From Arthrobacter psychrolactophilus (GTDB lineage: Bacteria; Actinomycetota; Actinomycetes; Actinomycetales; Micrococcaceae), in assembly GCF_003219795.1 (NCBI RefSeq), contig NZ_QJVC01000003.1:186001-250000 (forward strand): DNA of 64,000 nucleotides, read 5' to 3'. The stretch's first letter is position 1. Each line of letters begins with the position of its first letter. A program made the translations under genes and the position numbers. This document shows, piece by piece, positions 17,274 through 26,364 of the stretch. The notes beneath the pieces are model-generated. The model did not search any database, was not told the origin of the DNA, and was given only the letters and a program-made list of their open reading frames with translations.

Positions 17274-18722
17274 ATGCGCAAAGCTCGAGCTCTCAGTACA
17301 GATCAACGGTCATGGCCGCTCATCGCCGTTTTGGCGGTGACGGGCGCGTGCGCCTCGTTTATGTTCACCTTGGTCATGCCCATTCAGGCACAACTTCCGC
17401 AGCTCATGGACGCTCCCCGAGAGGCAACGGCCTGGGTCGTCACGATCACGCTCCTGACCTCCGCCATCGCCACGCCAATTTCCGGCCGGTTGGGCGATCT
17501 TTTTGGTAAGCGTCGGATCATTTTGATCTTGCTCATGACCTTGATTCTCGGCAATATTCTCGCCGCGGTCTCTACGAGTTTGCCGTTATTGCTCGTGGGC
17601 CGTGCCATGCAGGGCCTCATGAGCGGTGTGATACCGCTGGGCATCGCGGTGATGCGAGATCAACTTCCGGCGAAGCGGGTGGGTGGCGCCGTGGCACTCA
17701 TCAGTGCCTCCTTTGGATTTGGCTCCGCATTGGGTCTGCCCATTAGCGCCTTGATTGCAGAGACCATGGATTGGCACGCGTTGTTCTGGATTGCCTCGGG
17801 CTTGGGATTGGCACTGCTTGGGCTCATTGCGTGGATTGTTCCGAAGGATCGAGCTTTTGTCTCGGGTGGCTTTGATTACCTGGGCGCCTTGGGACTCTCA
17901 GCCGGGCTCTCGGGCCTTCTCATCGCCATCGCACAGGGCAACGCGTGGGGCTGGACCTCCCCGCTGACCCTGGGATTCGGCGTCGGCGGTATCCTGGTGC
18001 TCATTGCGTGGGGCGCCTTTGAGCTGCGGCTGGCTCATCCCGTGGTCGACTTGCGCGTGGCGGCTCGCCCGACGATTCTCATGACTAATCTGGCCTCCGT
18101 TGCCCTGGGTTTCGCCTTCTTCTCGTCGGCCATCTTGTTCCCGCAAATTCTCGAACTCCCCACGAGCACGGGCGTTGGGCTGGGTATGTCGCTGCTCGCC
18201 ATGGGACTGATTCTCGCCCCGGCAGGACTCGTGCAGATCGCCATGGCCCCGGTTGCGGCCCGAATGAACAACACGGTTGGTGGACGAGTCACCCTCGTCA
18301 CGAGCGCCATCATCATTTCCCTCTCCTACGTCCTAGCCCTGCTGGCTGCGACGGAAATCTGGCAGGTCATGCTCGCCAACGCGTTCATTGGGGCCGGGAT
18401 CGGCATCGGCTTTGCCTCGATGCCCATGCTAATTATGGGTGCCGTGGACGCAACGGAAACCGGGGCAGCCAATGGTTTGAACTCCCTCATGCGTTCTCTC
18501 GGTACGGGTAGTTCCGCCGCCGTCATGGGGGCCATTCTTGCAGCCTCCAGCTCCGGAGGCTCGGCCCCCACCGTGGGTGGTTTCCAGTTGGGTTTCTCAG
18601 TAGCGCTCGGCGCCGCGGTGGTGGCAGGCATTTTGGCGCTGTGCATCCCCAAGCCACGGCCCGTGCAGGCCGTGGCTGTGGATCTTTCCGGGCACTCTTC
18701 TCTGGCCGCTAAGAAGGCCTAA
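17274..18722 (+). CDS. MFS transporter, DHA2-like drug exporter
   Basis: A 482-residue major facilitator protein with 12-14 hydrophobic helices. The loop 2-3 motif GRLGDLFGKRR (motif A) is intact, and the motif-C-like segment SFGFGSALGLPIS marks it as a proton-driven antiporter. The nearest group is the DHA2 drug exporters (EmrB/LfrA-like). I choose ATG 17274, weak GAAAGAAG upstream; ATG 17244 is an alternative. It is divergent from the retron across about 170 bp and shows no sign of being part of it. Substrate unknown. Confidence 0.85.
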   Translation: MRKARALSTDQRSWPLIAVLAVTGACASFMFTLVMPIQAQLPQLMDAPREATAWVVTITLLTSAIATPISGRLGDLFGKRRIILILLMTLILGNILAAVSTSLPLLLVGRAMQGLMSGVIPLGIAVMRDQLPAKRVGGAVALISASFGFGSALGLPISALIAETMDWHALFWIASGLGLALLGLIAWIVPKDRAFVSGGFDYLGALGLSAGLSGLLIAIAQGNAWGWTSPLTLGFGVGGILVLIAWGAFELRLAHPVVDLRVAARPTILMTNLASVALGFAFFSSAILFPQILELPTSTGVGLGMSLLAMGLILAPAGLVQIAMAPVAARMNNTVGGRVTLVTSAIIISLSYVLALLAATEIWQVMLANAFIGAGIGIGFASMPMLIMGAVDATETGAANGLNSLMRSLGTGSSAAVMGAILAASSSGGSAPTVGGFQLGFSVALGAAVVAGILALCIPKPRPVQAVAVDLSGHSSLAAKKA

Positions 18723-18950
18723 ACGGCTACCGTCAAGGACAGCAATTCGGTGTGGCTGGAGCTCGTGGTCACCGTGATGACAGTTTGGCCAGCTCCTTCC
18801 CCCTGGAGGATGGAGCCCGACTTCGTTGATGCCATCCGCCTTGAGTTCACCGGTAATCGTCGTGGCGGCGCCGGGCCCCAGGCTGAATGTCTGGGCTCCC
18901 GATTCCAGGAGCGACGCTGCACGGCTTAGCGGTGCCATCTTTACTTCCAT
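18719..18950 (-). pseudogene. Frameshifted gene remnant
   Basis: Two frames on the minus strand join into one protein-like sequence. From the ATG at 18950 it reads MEVKMAPLSRAASLLESG... to about 18815, then continues in another frame through SGSILQGEGAGQTVITVTT to the stop at 18719. Only about 75 residues remain, resembling the beta-sandwich C terminus of a secreted or carbohydrate-active protein. The shift falls in a GGGC run. It is probably the tail of a deleted gene; the family cannot be named. Confidence 0.45.
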
Positions 18951-19144
18951 CCGATCATGATGCGACGCCCGCCGGGAGCATCGTTGAACGAACGGCCGCA
19001 TAATAGTCACGACCCCGGGCGAGCCTCGCGGATTTTCTGGACACCAGTGAATTTCCTGCAATACGGCCGTGCCTAGTCCGGTATTTTGCCGCCCGTGTCA
19101 TGAATCGCTCGCGCGAGCGTCCAGTCGTGTGGGACAGTGAACTC

Positions 19145-20221
19145 ATGGTTACGTCTTCGCGCAAACCCCTCTCCGACGAGACCAACGGGCAAGCAGCTTC
19201 CCCACCAAAACCTTCAGCGCGAGCGCTGCTCGGAACGCTCATGCATGTCGCCGATGCCGTTCACGCTCTTCGCACACGGATGGCTACCGCAACGGGTGAC
19301 GTTCCGACCATCGTCGCTTATCCCGGATACGGCAATACCACCTGGGTGCGCGTGTTGGCCAGGGTGGTCCTGACGGGCAAGTCGGGCGGTGCCACGAGCG
19401 GCAAGCTGCGCGGTTGGAAGTCATTTACCAGCGTTCCCATCCGGCACAGCCACGTGGAGGTTGAGATGGGTGGCGTCAGCCATTCGGTCCAGGCAGACGG
19501 CGGTGGGCTCGTGGACGTTCTCCTGGACGCCCAATTATCACCGGGCTGGCACACCATCACCCTGCGCAGCCAGGGCGCAGCCCCGGCCGAGGCGCGTATT
19601 CAGATCGTCGACCCGCAAGCAACCTTCGGCATTGTCTGCGACATCGATGACACCGTCATGGTCACCGCATTGCCTCGACCGCTACTGGCCTTGTGGAACA
19701 CACTGGTGTTGAGCGAGAGGGCGCGAACACCTACCCCCGGCATGGCCGTCATGCTCGATCGGGTCATGGCGCAGCATCCAGGTGCGCCAATCCTCTATCT
19801 CTCGACCGGTGCGTGGAATGTAGCCCCGGCTCTTGCCCGCTTTCTGGCCCGCAATTTGTATCCCGACGGCGTACTTCTGCTCACCGATTGGGGCCCAACC
19901 AGGCAGCACTGGTTCCGCAGCGGCCGCGAGCATAAGCACAAGAATCTGGAGCGACTCGCCCGGGAATTCCCTAGCGTGCGGTGGCTCCTAGTGGGCGACG
20001 ACGGGCAGCACGACCCCGAAATCTACGCCGAATTCGCCCGAACCCATGCCACCCAGACCGCAGCCGTCGCGATTCGTCAGCTTTCCACCGGGGAGGCCCT
20101 GCTGGCTGGTGGGCGCGCCCCTGAGGACTCCCCCATGGCCGAGCATGGGGCCGTATCGTGGGTTTCGGCACCGGATGGGGCCGGTCTAGCAATGCAAATG
20201 AAAGAGATTGGCCTGCTCTAA
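19145..20221 (+). CDS. App1-family phosphatidate phosphatase-like protein
   Basis: A 358-residue protein of the App1/DUF2183 family. The C-terminal HAD-like domain contains the catalytic DIDDTVM (DxDxT type), a Ser/Thr motif in ILYLSTGAWN, the Lys in HKHKNLERL, and the acidic LVGDDGQHDPEIY motif. The N-terminal half is a beta-rich region conserved in actinobacterial members (YPGYGNTTWVRV). Yeast App1 dephosphorylates phosphatidic acid; activity here is inferred. Start is taken at ATG 19145, where homologous N termini would begin; ATG 19100 is possible. The next gene is a lipid kinase, a sensible neighbour for phosphatidate chemistry. Confidence 0.85.
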   Translation: MVTSSRKPLSDETNGQAASPPKPSARALLGTLMHVADAVHALRTRMATATGDVPTIVAYPGYGNTTWVRVLARVVLTGKSGGATSGKLRGWKSFTSVPIRHSHVEVEMGGVSHSVQADGGGLVDVLLDAQLSPGWHTITLRSQGAAPAEARIQIVDPQATFGIVCDIDDTVMVTALPRPLLALWNTLVLSERARTPTPGMAVMLDRVMAQHPGAPILYLSTGAWNVAPALARFLARNLYPDGVLLLTDWGPTRQHWFRSGREHKHKNLERLAREFPSVRWLLVGDDGQHDPEIYAEFARTHATQTAAVAIRQLSTGEALLAGGRAPEDSPMAEHGAVSWVSAPDGAGLAMQMKEIGLL

Positions 20222-20315
20222 ATTCTCGACGCCCCCTAGCTCGGCAGGACACTACCCGGATCCGTTCGGGTTAGGATTCAGTTCCACTCGACCAACACGA
20301 ACTTACGAGGTCCTC

Positions 20316-21248
20316 ATGGCAGAACAGCAGCTTCGGCAGGACAAACGTGCCGCCGTCGTCATCAATCCAATGAAACTCCCGGACGAGAACTTCAAGGCAG
20401 ATTTCCTGCAGCTTTGCGCCGAGTCCGGGTGGGTCGAACCGTTGTGGCTGGAAACTACGGAGGACGACCCAGGCGCCGGGCAGACCCGCCAAGCCCTGGC
20501 GGCGGGGGTCGACGTCGTCATTGCCGCAGGCGGCGACGGCACTGTCCGCTCCGTTGCAGAAGTCATGGCCCGGACAGGCACCGCCATGGGCTTGATGCCC
20601 TTGGGAACAGGCAACCTTTTGGCGCGAAACCTCGGCATTGACGTCACCGATCCACTCAACGCTGGCAAGGGCATACTCACCGGGTCTGAGACCAAGATCG
20701 ACGTCGTCAACGCCGTGCTTGACCATGGAAAAGACGAACAGCTGTTCCTAGTCGCCGCCGGTCTCGGCTACGACGCCGCCATTATGGGCAACACCAACGA
20801 CGAGCTCAAGGACAGGGTGGGCTGGCTGGCCTACGTCGAATCCGGCATACGAAACCTACCGGGCAAGGCCACCACAGCCAAGGTCACCGTGGACGGCAAA
20901 CTCACCGTTCACCGAGGGGTCCGCAGCGTCATGGTGGGCAATTGCGGAAAGCTGATGGGCGGCGTCGAGATTTTCCCCGAGGCACTGATCAGCGACGGCA
21001 TCCTGGATCTGCTGGTCGTCGCTCCCCGTGGCCGGTTCGGTTGGCTCAACGTGGTCACCGGCGTCTTTGGCAAGGGTCGCAACAGGAATAAATCGGCACA
21101 AAGCCTCTCGGGCAAGGTTGCGGAAATCCAGTTGGAGCATCCGCAGGAATTCCAGCTCGACGGCGACCACGTCGGCACGGCCACTCATCTGCGGGTCACC
21201 GTCGATCCGCTGGCACTGACGATCAGGATGACAAAGTCACCGCAATAG
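20316..21248 (+). CDS. Diacylglycerol/lipid kinase family protein
   Basis: A 310-residue kinase of the DAGK catalytic family (YegS/DgkB type). The nucleotide site is AAGGDGTVRSVAE, followed by MPLGTGNLLARNLGI; the C-terminal beta-sandwich carries EIFPEALISDGILDLLVV and the QLDGDHVG segment. These enzymes phosphorylate diacylglycerol or related lipids. ATG 20316 has GAGG upstream; the frame further upstream (to 20208) crosses the previous gene's end and is not coding. With the App1 phosphatase just before it, the pair could set phosphatidate and diacylglycerol levels; that link is inferred. Confidence 0.9.
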   Translation: MAEQQLRQDKRAAVVINPMKLPDENFKADFLQLCAESGWVEPLWLETTEDDPGAGQTRQALAAGVDVVIAAGGDGTVRSVAEVMARTGTAMGLMPLGTGNLLARNLGIDVTDPLNAGKGILTGSETKIDVVNAVLDHGKDEQLFLVAAGLGYDAAIMGNTNDELKDRVGWLAYVESGIRNLPGKATTAKVTVDGKLTVHRGVRSVMVGNCGKLMGGVEIFPEALISDGILDLLVVAPRGRFGWLNVVTGVFGKGRNRNKSAQSLSGKVAEIQLEHPQEFQLDGDHVGTATHLRVTVDPLALTIRMTKSPQ

Positions 21249-21271
21249 CCGCTTCGTTGATAGGAGGAATC

Positions 21272-21358
21272 ATGGCCATCGACACGGCAAGAACGGTTCG
21301 TATCCGCGGGGAAGAAGTCCACGGCGAACACTCACAATCCCAGGTCGAGGGAACATGA
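21272..21358 (+). CDS. 28-residue leader peptide ORF coupled to DUF1206 gene
   Basis: A very small frame starts at ATG 21272 behind a near-perfect ribosome site (AGGAGG, five bases upstream) and ends at a TGA that overlaps the ATG of the DUF1206 gene (ATGA). The peptide is hydrophilic and charged (MAIDTARTVRIRGEEVHGEH and eight more residues). The larger gene has no comparable site of its own, so ribosomes probably enter here and re-initiate. The peptide may have no other function. Confidence 0.55.
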   Translation: MAIDTARTVRIRGEEVHGEHSQSQVEGT

Positions 21359-22164
21359 AAGCCGGCAGGGAAGCCCGCCGGGCCGCCAGCCGCGCCGGCA
21401 ACAGCCCCGCCCTAACCACGATCGCCAGAATCGGTTTTGCGGCCAGTGGGCTCGTGCATTTGCTCATGGGCTACCTGTCCATCCGCATTGCCACTCATCA
21501 GGGAGGCGAATCTGACCAATCGGGTGCTTTCGCCCAGATGGTGAAATTGCCCGGCGGGATGATTATTCTGTGGGTCACTGTTGCGGGTCTGACAGCCTTG
21601 GCATTATGGCTGCTTCTGCAAGCCAGCCTTGGCATTGGGTCTTCTTCAAAAAAGCGGTGGGCTCGCAGTCTGGTTTCGCTTGGCAAAGCCATCGCCTATG
21701 TTGCCGTGGCCGCCACTGCCCTGTCGTTGGCCCTGCGGCACCCAACCGACTCGGCCACGAGCTCTCAACAGGCCAGCGGAACCATCCTCTCCCTGCCCGG
21801 CGGGCAGGCCCTGCTCATCGCCGTCGGACTTATCACGGCCGGTATCGGCAGTTACCTTGTCGTCAAGGGCGCGCGGAGAAAGTTCCACGAGGACATCGAG
21901 GTGCCAACCGGCCACGCCAAAACCGCTATCGAGGTTCTTGGCATTGCCGGATACGTCGCCAAAGGCATCGCGATCGTGACGCTCGGCGTCCTATTCATCG
22001 TCGCCGCCATTAAGACGAACCCAAAGGATGCCTCGGGACTCGACGGCGCCCTAAAAGCCCTTGTCGCCCTACCCTTCGGTGAAGTCATCTTGCTCGTGAT
22101 TGCTTCTGGCCTAATGGCGTACGGACTCTACAGCTTTGCCCGGGCCAAACTGGCAAGGCTCTGA
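21355..22164 (+). CDS. DUF1206 membrane protein
   Basis: A 269-residue integral membrane protein with six hydrophobic helices arranged as three repeated pairs, each beginning with a basic helix start and a G(F/Y)xAxG-like segment (IARIGFAASGLVHLLMG, LGKAIAYVAVAATAL, LGIAGYVAKGIAIVTLGV). This is the pattern of DUF1206, common in actinobacteria and cyanobacteria, function unknown. It starts at ATG 21355, overlapping the 28-residue leader frame. It follows the lipid kinase by about 100 bp and may share its transcript. Confidence 0.85.
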   Translation: MKAGREARRAASRAGNSPALTTIARIGFAASGLVHLLMGYLSIRIATHQGGESDQSGAFAQMVKLPGGMIILWVTVAGLTALALWLLLQASLGIGSSSKKRWARSLVSLGKAIAYVAVAATALSLALRHPTDSATSSQQASGTILSLPGGQALLIAVGLITAGIGSYLVVKGARRKFHEDIEVPTGHAKTAIEVLGIAGYVAKGIAIVTLGVLFIVAAIKTNPKDASGLDGALKALVALPFGEVILLVIASGLMAYGLYSFARAKLARL

Positions 22165-22490
22165 ACGTTGACACGGCCCTGAGAGTTTCCGCGAGAACAT
22201 CTGAATCACCATAAGAGACGCGCTCTTGAGCTCGACTATGGGCATCCTCCGAGGCTCAGCGGCTGGAAAACCAGCACCATCACGTGACATCACGGCTGGT
22301 CACACATTTGACGCATGTGATTGGGATCACTATGTTTGTTGGACGTTCTACATCCGACGTGGCGCAGGTCTCATCTTGTAGCCATCGGGCGCGGAACCTC
22401 CTGAAATGTAGTTTGCACCGAATCCGCGTGCCCATCGACGGGCACGGATCACTTGCGTCCGGTCCTGCCGGTCGCTTCGAGAGGACTGGG
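22165..22490. other. Intergenic region upstream of the sialidase
   Basis: These 326 bases contain the CRP-like box at 22316-22331 and the ribosome site of the sialidase (GAGAGGACTGGG). Several short inverted repeats occur, for example GCTGG/CCAGC around 22262-22276. I see no gene. Confidence 0.5.
22316..22331. promoter_or_regulatory. CRP/GlxR-like binding site
   Basis: TGTGATTGGGATCACT matches the CRP/GlxR consensus TGTGA-N6-TCACA at nine of ten specified positions. It lies 160 bp before the sialidase start, a distance compatible with catabolite control of a secreted glycosidase. Role inferred. Confidence 0.5.
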
Positions 22491-24505
22491 ATGTATCGAA
22501 ACCACCATGGAAAAATCGGCAACTTTGGCCGCGCAGCAACAGCCACTGTTGGTGCGGTAGTTATGTTGGCGGGTGCACTGCTGGCGGCATCACCGTCCAC
22601 CGCGGCACCCACCGACGCACCGGGAACCTTCGCGGAGCAGAATTTGGCACCCACCGTAGTCAGCCCCTTTGCCGCCTATCGCATTCCCGCGCTGAGCTAC
22701 CTGGGCAATAACGTAGTTGTGGCTGCCTGGGATGGCCGCCCCACCAGCGCCGCAGACTCCCCCAATCCCAACTCCATCGTCATGCGACGCAGCACAGATG
22801 GCGGCGCCACATGGGACACCCAGCGCACCATCCTGGCCGGGTTCCAAGGCACCAACAAGTACGGCTACAGCGATCCCAGCTTCATCTACGACGCCGAAGC
22901 CGGCAAGCTGTTCCTCTTTTCCGTCTATTCCAAGGATGTCGGCTTCGTGGCCAGCACCTTTGGCAACGACGATGCCAACCGCAATATCATCAGCGCCCAG
23001 GTCTCCGAATCCAGCGACGGCGGCCTAACCTGGAGCACGCCCCGTCTCATCACCAATGTGGTCAAGCCCGGAAGCAGCGCCAGCAACCCGCAGCCCGGAG
23101 ATGTGCGCGGCATGTTCGCCAGTTCCGGCGAAGGCATCCAACTCAAGTACGGCACCTACGCCGGCCGCCTGATCCAGCAATTCGCCGGAGACGTCCGCCA
23201 GAGCGATGGCACCAACGCCATCCAGGCCTACAGCGTCTATTCCGACGATCACGGAGCAACGTGGGTCAAGGGCGCGAACGTCGGCAGCAAAATGGATGAG
23301 AACAAGACCGTGGAGCTCTCCGACGGCCGCATCATGCTCAACTCCCGCTCCAATAACGCAGCGGATAATGCCCGCAAGGTCGCCATCTCAACTGACGGCG
23401 GACACAGCTATGGCCCCGTCACCCTGGACACCAGCCTCGTGGATCCGGCCAACAACGCCGCCATCACCCGACTCTTCCCGGACGCCCCGGCCGGATCGGA
23501 TGACGCCAAGAAGCTGATCTTCACCAATGCCAACGACGCCAATGTGCGCCAAAATGTCTCCGCCCGCGTCTCTTGCGACGACGGCGTGACGTGGGGTGTG
23601 CCGCGCGTCATCCGCCCCGGCTCCTCGGGTTACTCCACCGTGACGCGCCTGGAATCGGCCAGATCGGTGTGCTGTACGAGTCCAACTACGTCAACGGCAT
23701 CACCTTCTCCAAATTCAGCGATGACTGGCTCAACAGCTGTGTTCCGCCCGTTCCTGCCGTGCCCACCACCATCGCCGGCGTGACCATCTCGGGCCTGCCC
23801 ACCAGCACCTCCCGCGACCTCACCACCAACCCGTACACCGCCGGCGAGCAAGTTCCCTACAGCTTCACGGTCAAAAACAGCAACGCCGGTACCGTCACGG
23901 TCACCCCGACTGCCGGTAATTTTGCGCCCTTCGTCTCACCGGGCACGGGTAACTGCCGCTACGGAACCCTGACAGCTGGCAGCTCCTACAACTGCAGCAC
24001 ACCGCTGCACACCATCACGGCCGACGAGCTCGCCGCCGGTTACTTTGTCCCCGAAACCACCTGGACCGTGTCCGGTGCCGCGACCGGAAGCGGGAAAGTC
24101 TTAGGCCGCCCCGTCCCTCTCGGGAGCGGAGTCCAGACTCCTGGCGCCACGATCGCGGGCGTCACTATCGCTGGCACGTTGACCGACATCCGCAACGTCA
24201 CGACCTCACCCTACGCAGTCGGTGAGACCGTGAGTTACAAGTTCTCCGTGCAAAACACCACACCGGGCACCCTCACCGTCACGCCGACCGCGGGCAATTT
24301 CTCTCCCTTTATCCCCGAGGGCATCGGCAATTGCCGCTACAAGAACCTCACGGCGGGCGCCTCCTACGTCTGCAGCACCCCGCGCCACTCCGTCACCGAA
24401 GCTGACGTGACCCGCGGCTACTTCGTCCCCGACACCTCCTGGAGCATCAGCGGAACAAGTACGACGGCGGGACGTCTCCTTGGCGAGGTGGTGCGGCTTA
24501 AGTAG
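22491..24505 (+). pseudogene. Secreted exo-alpha-sialidase, interrupted by a frameshift
   Basis: The gene encodes a signal peptide (residues 1-43, cleavage near STAAPTDA) and a GH33 six-bladed propeller. The propeller has the YRIPAL motif and Asp-boxes STDGGATW, SSDGGLTW, SDDHGATW and STDGGHSY. It would release terminal sialic acids outside the cell. After SGYSTVTRLE (about 23655) the frame breaks. The continuation IGQIGVLYESNYVNGITF, which holds the last catalytic region, lies in another frame, followed by two Ig-like modules ending at 24505. One base lost or gained explains this. No slippery sequence is evident, so it is a pseudogene, a phase-variable allele or a sequencing error. ATG 22491 has GAGAGGACTGGG upstream. 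Confidence 0.85.
23768..24460 (+). repeat. Tandem pair of about 100-residue Ig-like modules
   Basis: Two copies (from about 23768 and 24146) each begin IAGVTI(S/A)G, carry the shared TVTPTAGNF(A/S)PF and GNCRY...LTAG(S/A)SY(N/V)CSTP segments with two Cys each, and end ...GYFVP(E/D)T(T/S)W(T/S)(V/I)SG. They follow the sialidase propeller and probably extend it from the cell surface or bind ligand. The two Cys per module may form a disulfide. Confidence 0.75.
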
Positions 24506-24535
24506 CCCCTCACCAATTGCGCCAAAGCATGAGCT

Positions 24536-24585
24536 GCTCCCCGAAAGTCAAGGAACTGAACTATTCAGTCCAACGTTCGGGGAGC
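24536..24585 (+). terminator. Long hairpin after the sialidase gene
   Basis: Arms GCTCCCCGAA (24536-24545) and TTCGGGGAGC (24576-24585) are perfect complements, and inside them ACTGAA/TTCAGT forms a second stem. It sits 30 bases after the sialidase stop and is followed by ATTTCATTT. It is probably a terminator. Between it and the next gene (24586-24796) I see nothing definite. Confidence 0.65.
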
Positions 24586-24796
24586 ATTTCATTTGGCGGC
24601 AGGCACCACACTCGTGACAGCATGGGAACCACGCTGCGGCGCCACCTCATCGAGGGCATTCGACGCGAACATCTGCAATTATTGAAATGGTGGGGTGTGG
24701 TTGTTTCACTCCGTTATCCCATCATCTAGGTGTCGAGCTGGAGCCTGTCATCGTCCACGCCCGATCCCATATCACCCGATCCATGAAAGCCCGTGC

Positions 24797-26332
24797 ATGA
24801 GCAGCAGCAGCACCCCTCGGCCCACCTCCGCCAGCATTGGCCCCCAGCTCCCCCGCATCAATCGCCGCACCTTCCTGATTGGCCTCGGCGCGTTAGGTGC
24901 CATCGGCGGGGTCGGCTTCTGGGCCACGAGCGGAAAACACGAAGAGGACGCGGGCACCGCTTTCGCCACTCCCCTGGCCATCCCTCCGCTGTTGCAGCCG
25001 GAGATGCTCGACGGCGAACGTGTCTTCCGCTTGAGCGCTCAGGCTGGCGAGACGGAGCTGGTTCCCGGCGTTTCCTTCGCCACGATGGGCTTCAACGGCA
25101 CGCACCTCGGGCCCACGCTGCGCGCCACGCGCGGAGATAAGGTCCGCGTGCACGTGCGCAACGAACTCGCGGTGGCCACCACGGCGCATTGGCACGGCAT
25201 GAAAGTGCCGGCCAGTCAGGATGGCACGGCACATCAGGCCATCGCCAAGGGCACCACGTGGTCTCCGTCATGGACGGTGGAGCAAGACGCGGCCACGCTT
25301 TGGTACCACCCACATCCTCACGGGCAGACCGAATTACAGGTGGGCAGCGGCATGGCCGGTCTGTTCCTCATCGACGACAAGGAGCCCTCGGGCCTGCCGT
25401 CCGACTATGGCGTGGACGACATCCCGCTCATCATTCAGGACGTCACGGTGCAATCCGGCGGCCAACGCGAGGGAACGCCCACCGTGACCCCGATCGGGCG
25501 CATTGGCAACACCGTGATCGTCAACGGAACCCACGAGCCGCACTTTGTGGCGACAACCCGCCAGCTACGCCTGCGCGTCCTCAACGCCTCTGCCGCCCGC
25601 TGTTACAACCTCGAGCTCTCCACGGGCGAAGACTTTCACCTTGTGGGCACCGACGGCGGGCTTCTGTCCGCACCAGCCGCCATGAGCACGCTGTTGCTCT
25701 CCCCCGCCGAACGCGCCGAAATTCTTCTCACCGTGCCCCAGGATGCCGAGGTGGTGTTGCGCTCGGTGCCGCACGATCTCGGCATGACCAAGGGCGACAA
25801 TATGACCTCCGGCGCCGAGGACACCTTTGGGATCCTGCGGATCACGGGATCCAAGACCGGCACCGAGCCCCCGCTGCCCACAGCGTTACCGTCGGCCAAC
25901 CATCCCGAGGCGGTGTCCGGCGTCGAGCGTCATTTTATGCTCGGTGACACCACGATCAACGGCAAGTCGATGGACATGAGCCGCATCGATACGGTCGTCA
26001 AGGCCAGCTCCACCGAGCTGTGGACCGTGGAAAATACCTCCAAGCGGGCCCATAATTTCCACATCCACGGCACGCAATTCATCGTCGCGGCAGAAAATGG
26101 TGGGCCGCCGGCGCCCCGCAATCAGGGCTGGAAGGACACGGTGTTCATCGAGCCCGGCGCGAGCGTCCAGCTGACGGTGCCCTTCAGCGAATTCGCGGAT
26201 CCCGCGACCCCGTATATGTACCACTGCCACATGCTCTGGCACGAGGATCAAGGCATGATGGCGCAGTACGTGCTCACGAATGGGGAAGCTTCCGCCGAAC
26301 CCATGATGGCCGACGGCGCGATGCACCACTGA
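24797..26332 (+). CDS. Multicopper oxidase, Tat-exported (CueO/laccase-like)
   Basis: A 511-residue three-domain multicopper oxidase. A twin-arginine signal (NRRTFLIGLGALGAIGG, about residues 21-40) directs folded export. All four copper motifs are present: HWHGM, YHPHPHG, HNFHIHG, and MYHCHMLWHEDQGMM, the last carrying type 1 and trinuclear ligands with the axial Met. It ends in Met/His-rich residues (MMADGAMHH). Likely roles are oxidation of Cu(I) or phenolic substrates at the cell surface; which one cannot be decided. Start is ATG 24797; upstream frame to 24695 lacks a plausible signal. It stands alone, after the sialidase terminator. Confidence 0.92.
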   Translation: MSSSSTPRPTSASIGPQLPRINRRTFLIGLGALGAIGGVGFWATSGKHEEDAGTAFATPLAIPPLLQPEMLDGERVFRLSAQAGETELVPGVSFATMGFNGTHLGPTLRATRGDKVRVHVRNELAVATTAHWHGMKVPASQDGTAHQAIAKGTTWSPSWTVEQDAATLWYHPHPHGQTELQVGSGMAGLFLIDDKEPSGLPSDYGVDDIPLIIQDVTVQSGGQREGTPTVTPIGRIGNTVIVNGTHEPHFVATTRQLRLRVLNASAARCYNLELSTGEDFHLVGTDGGLLSAPAAMSTLLLSPAERAEILLTVPQDAEVVLRSVPHDLGMTKGDNMTSGAEDTFGILRITGSKTGTEPPLPTALPSANHPEAVSGVERHFMLGDTTINGKSMDMSRIDTVVKASSTELWTVENTSKRAHNFHIHGTQFIVAAENGGPPAPRNQGWKDTVFIEPGASVQLTVPFSEFADPATPYMYHCHMLWHEDQGMMAQYVLTNGEASAEPMMADGAMHH

Positions 26333-26364
26333 GTGCCGGGGTCGCGGACCGCTATGAGTCCGGC

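Noticed and set aside
22491-24505. Programmed frameshift in the sialidase
   Set aside because: I saw no slippery heptamer or downstream pseudoknot at the shift near 23655, so mutation or sequencing error is simpler.
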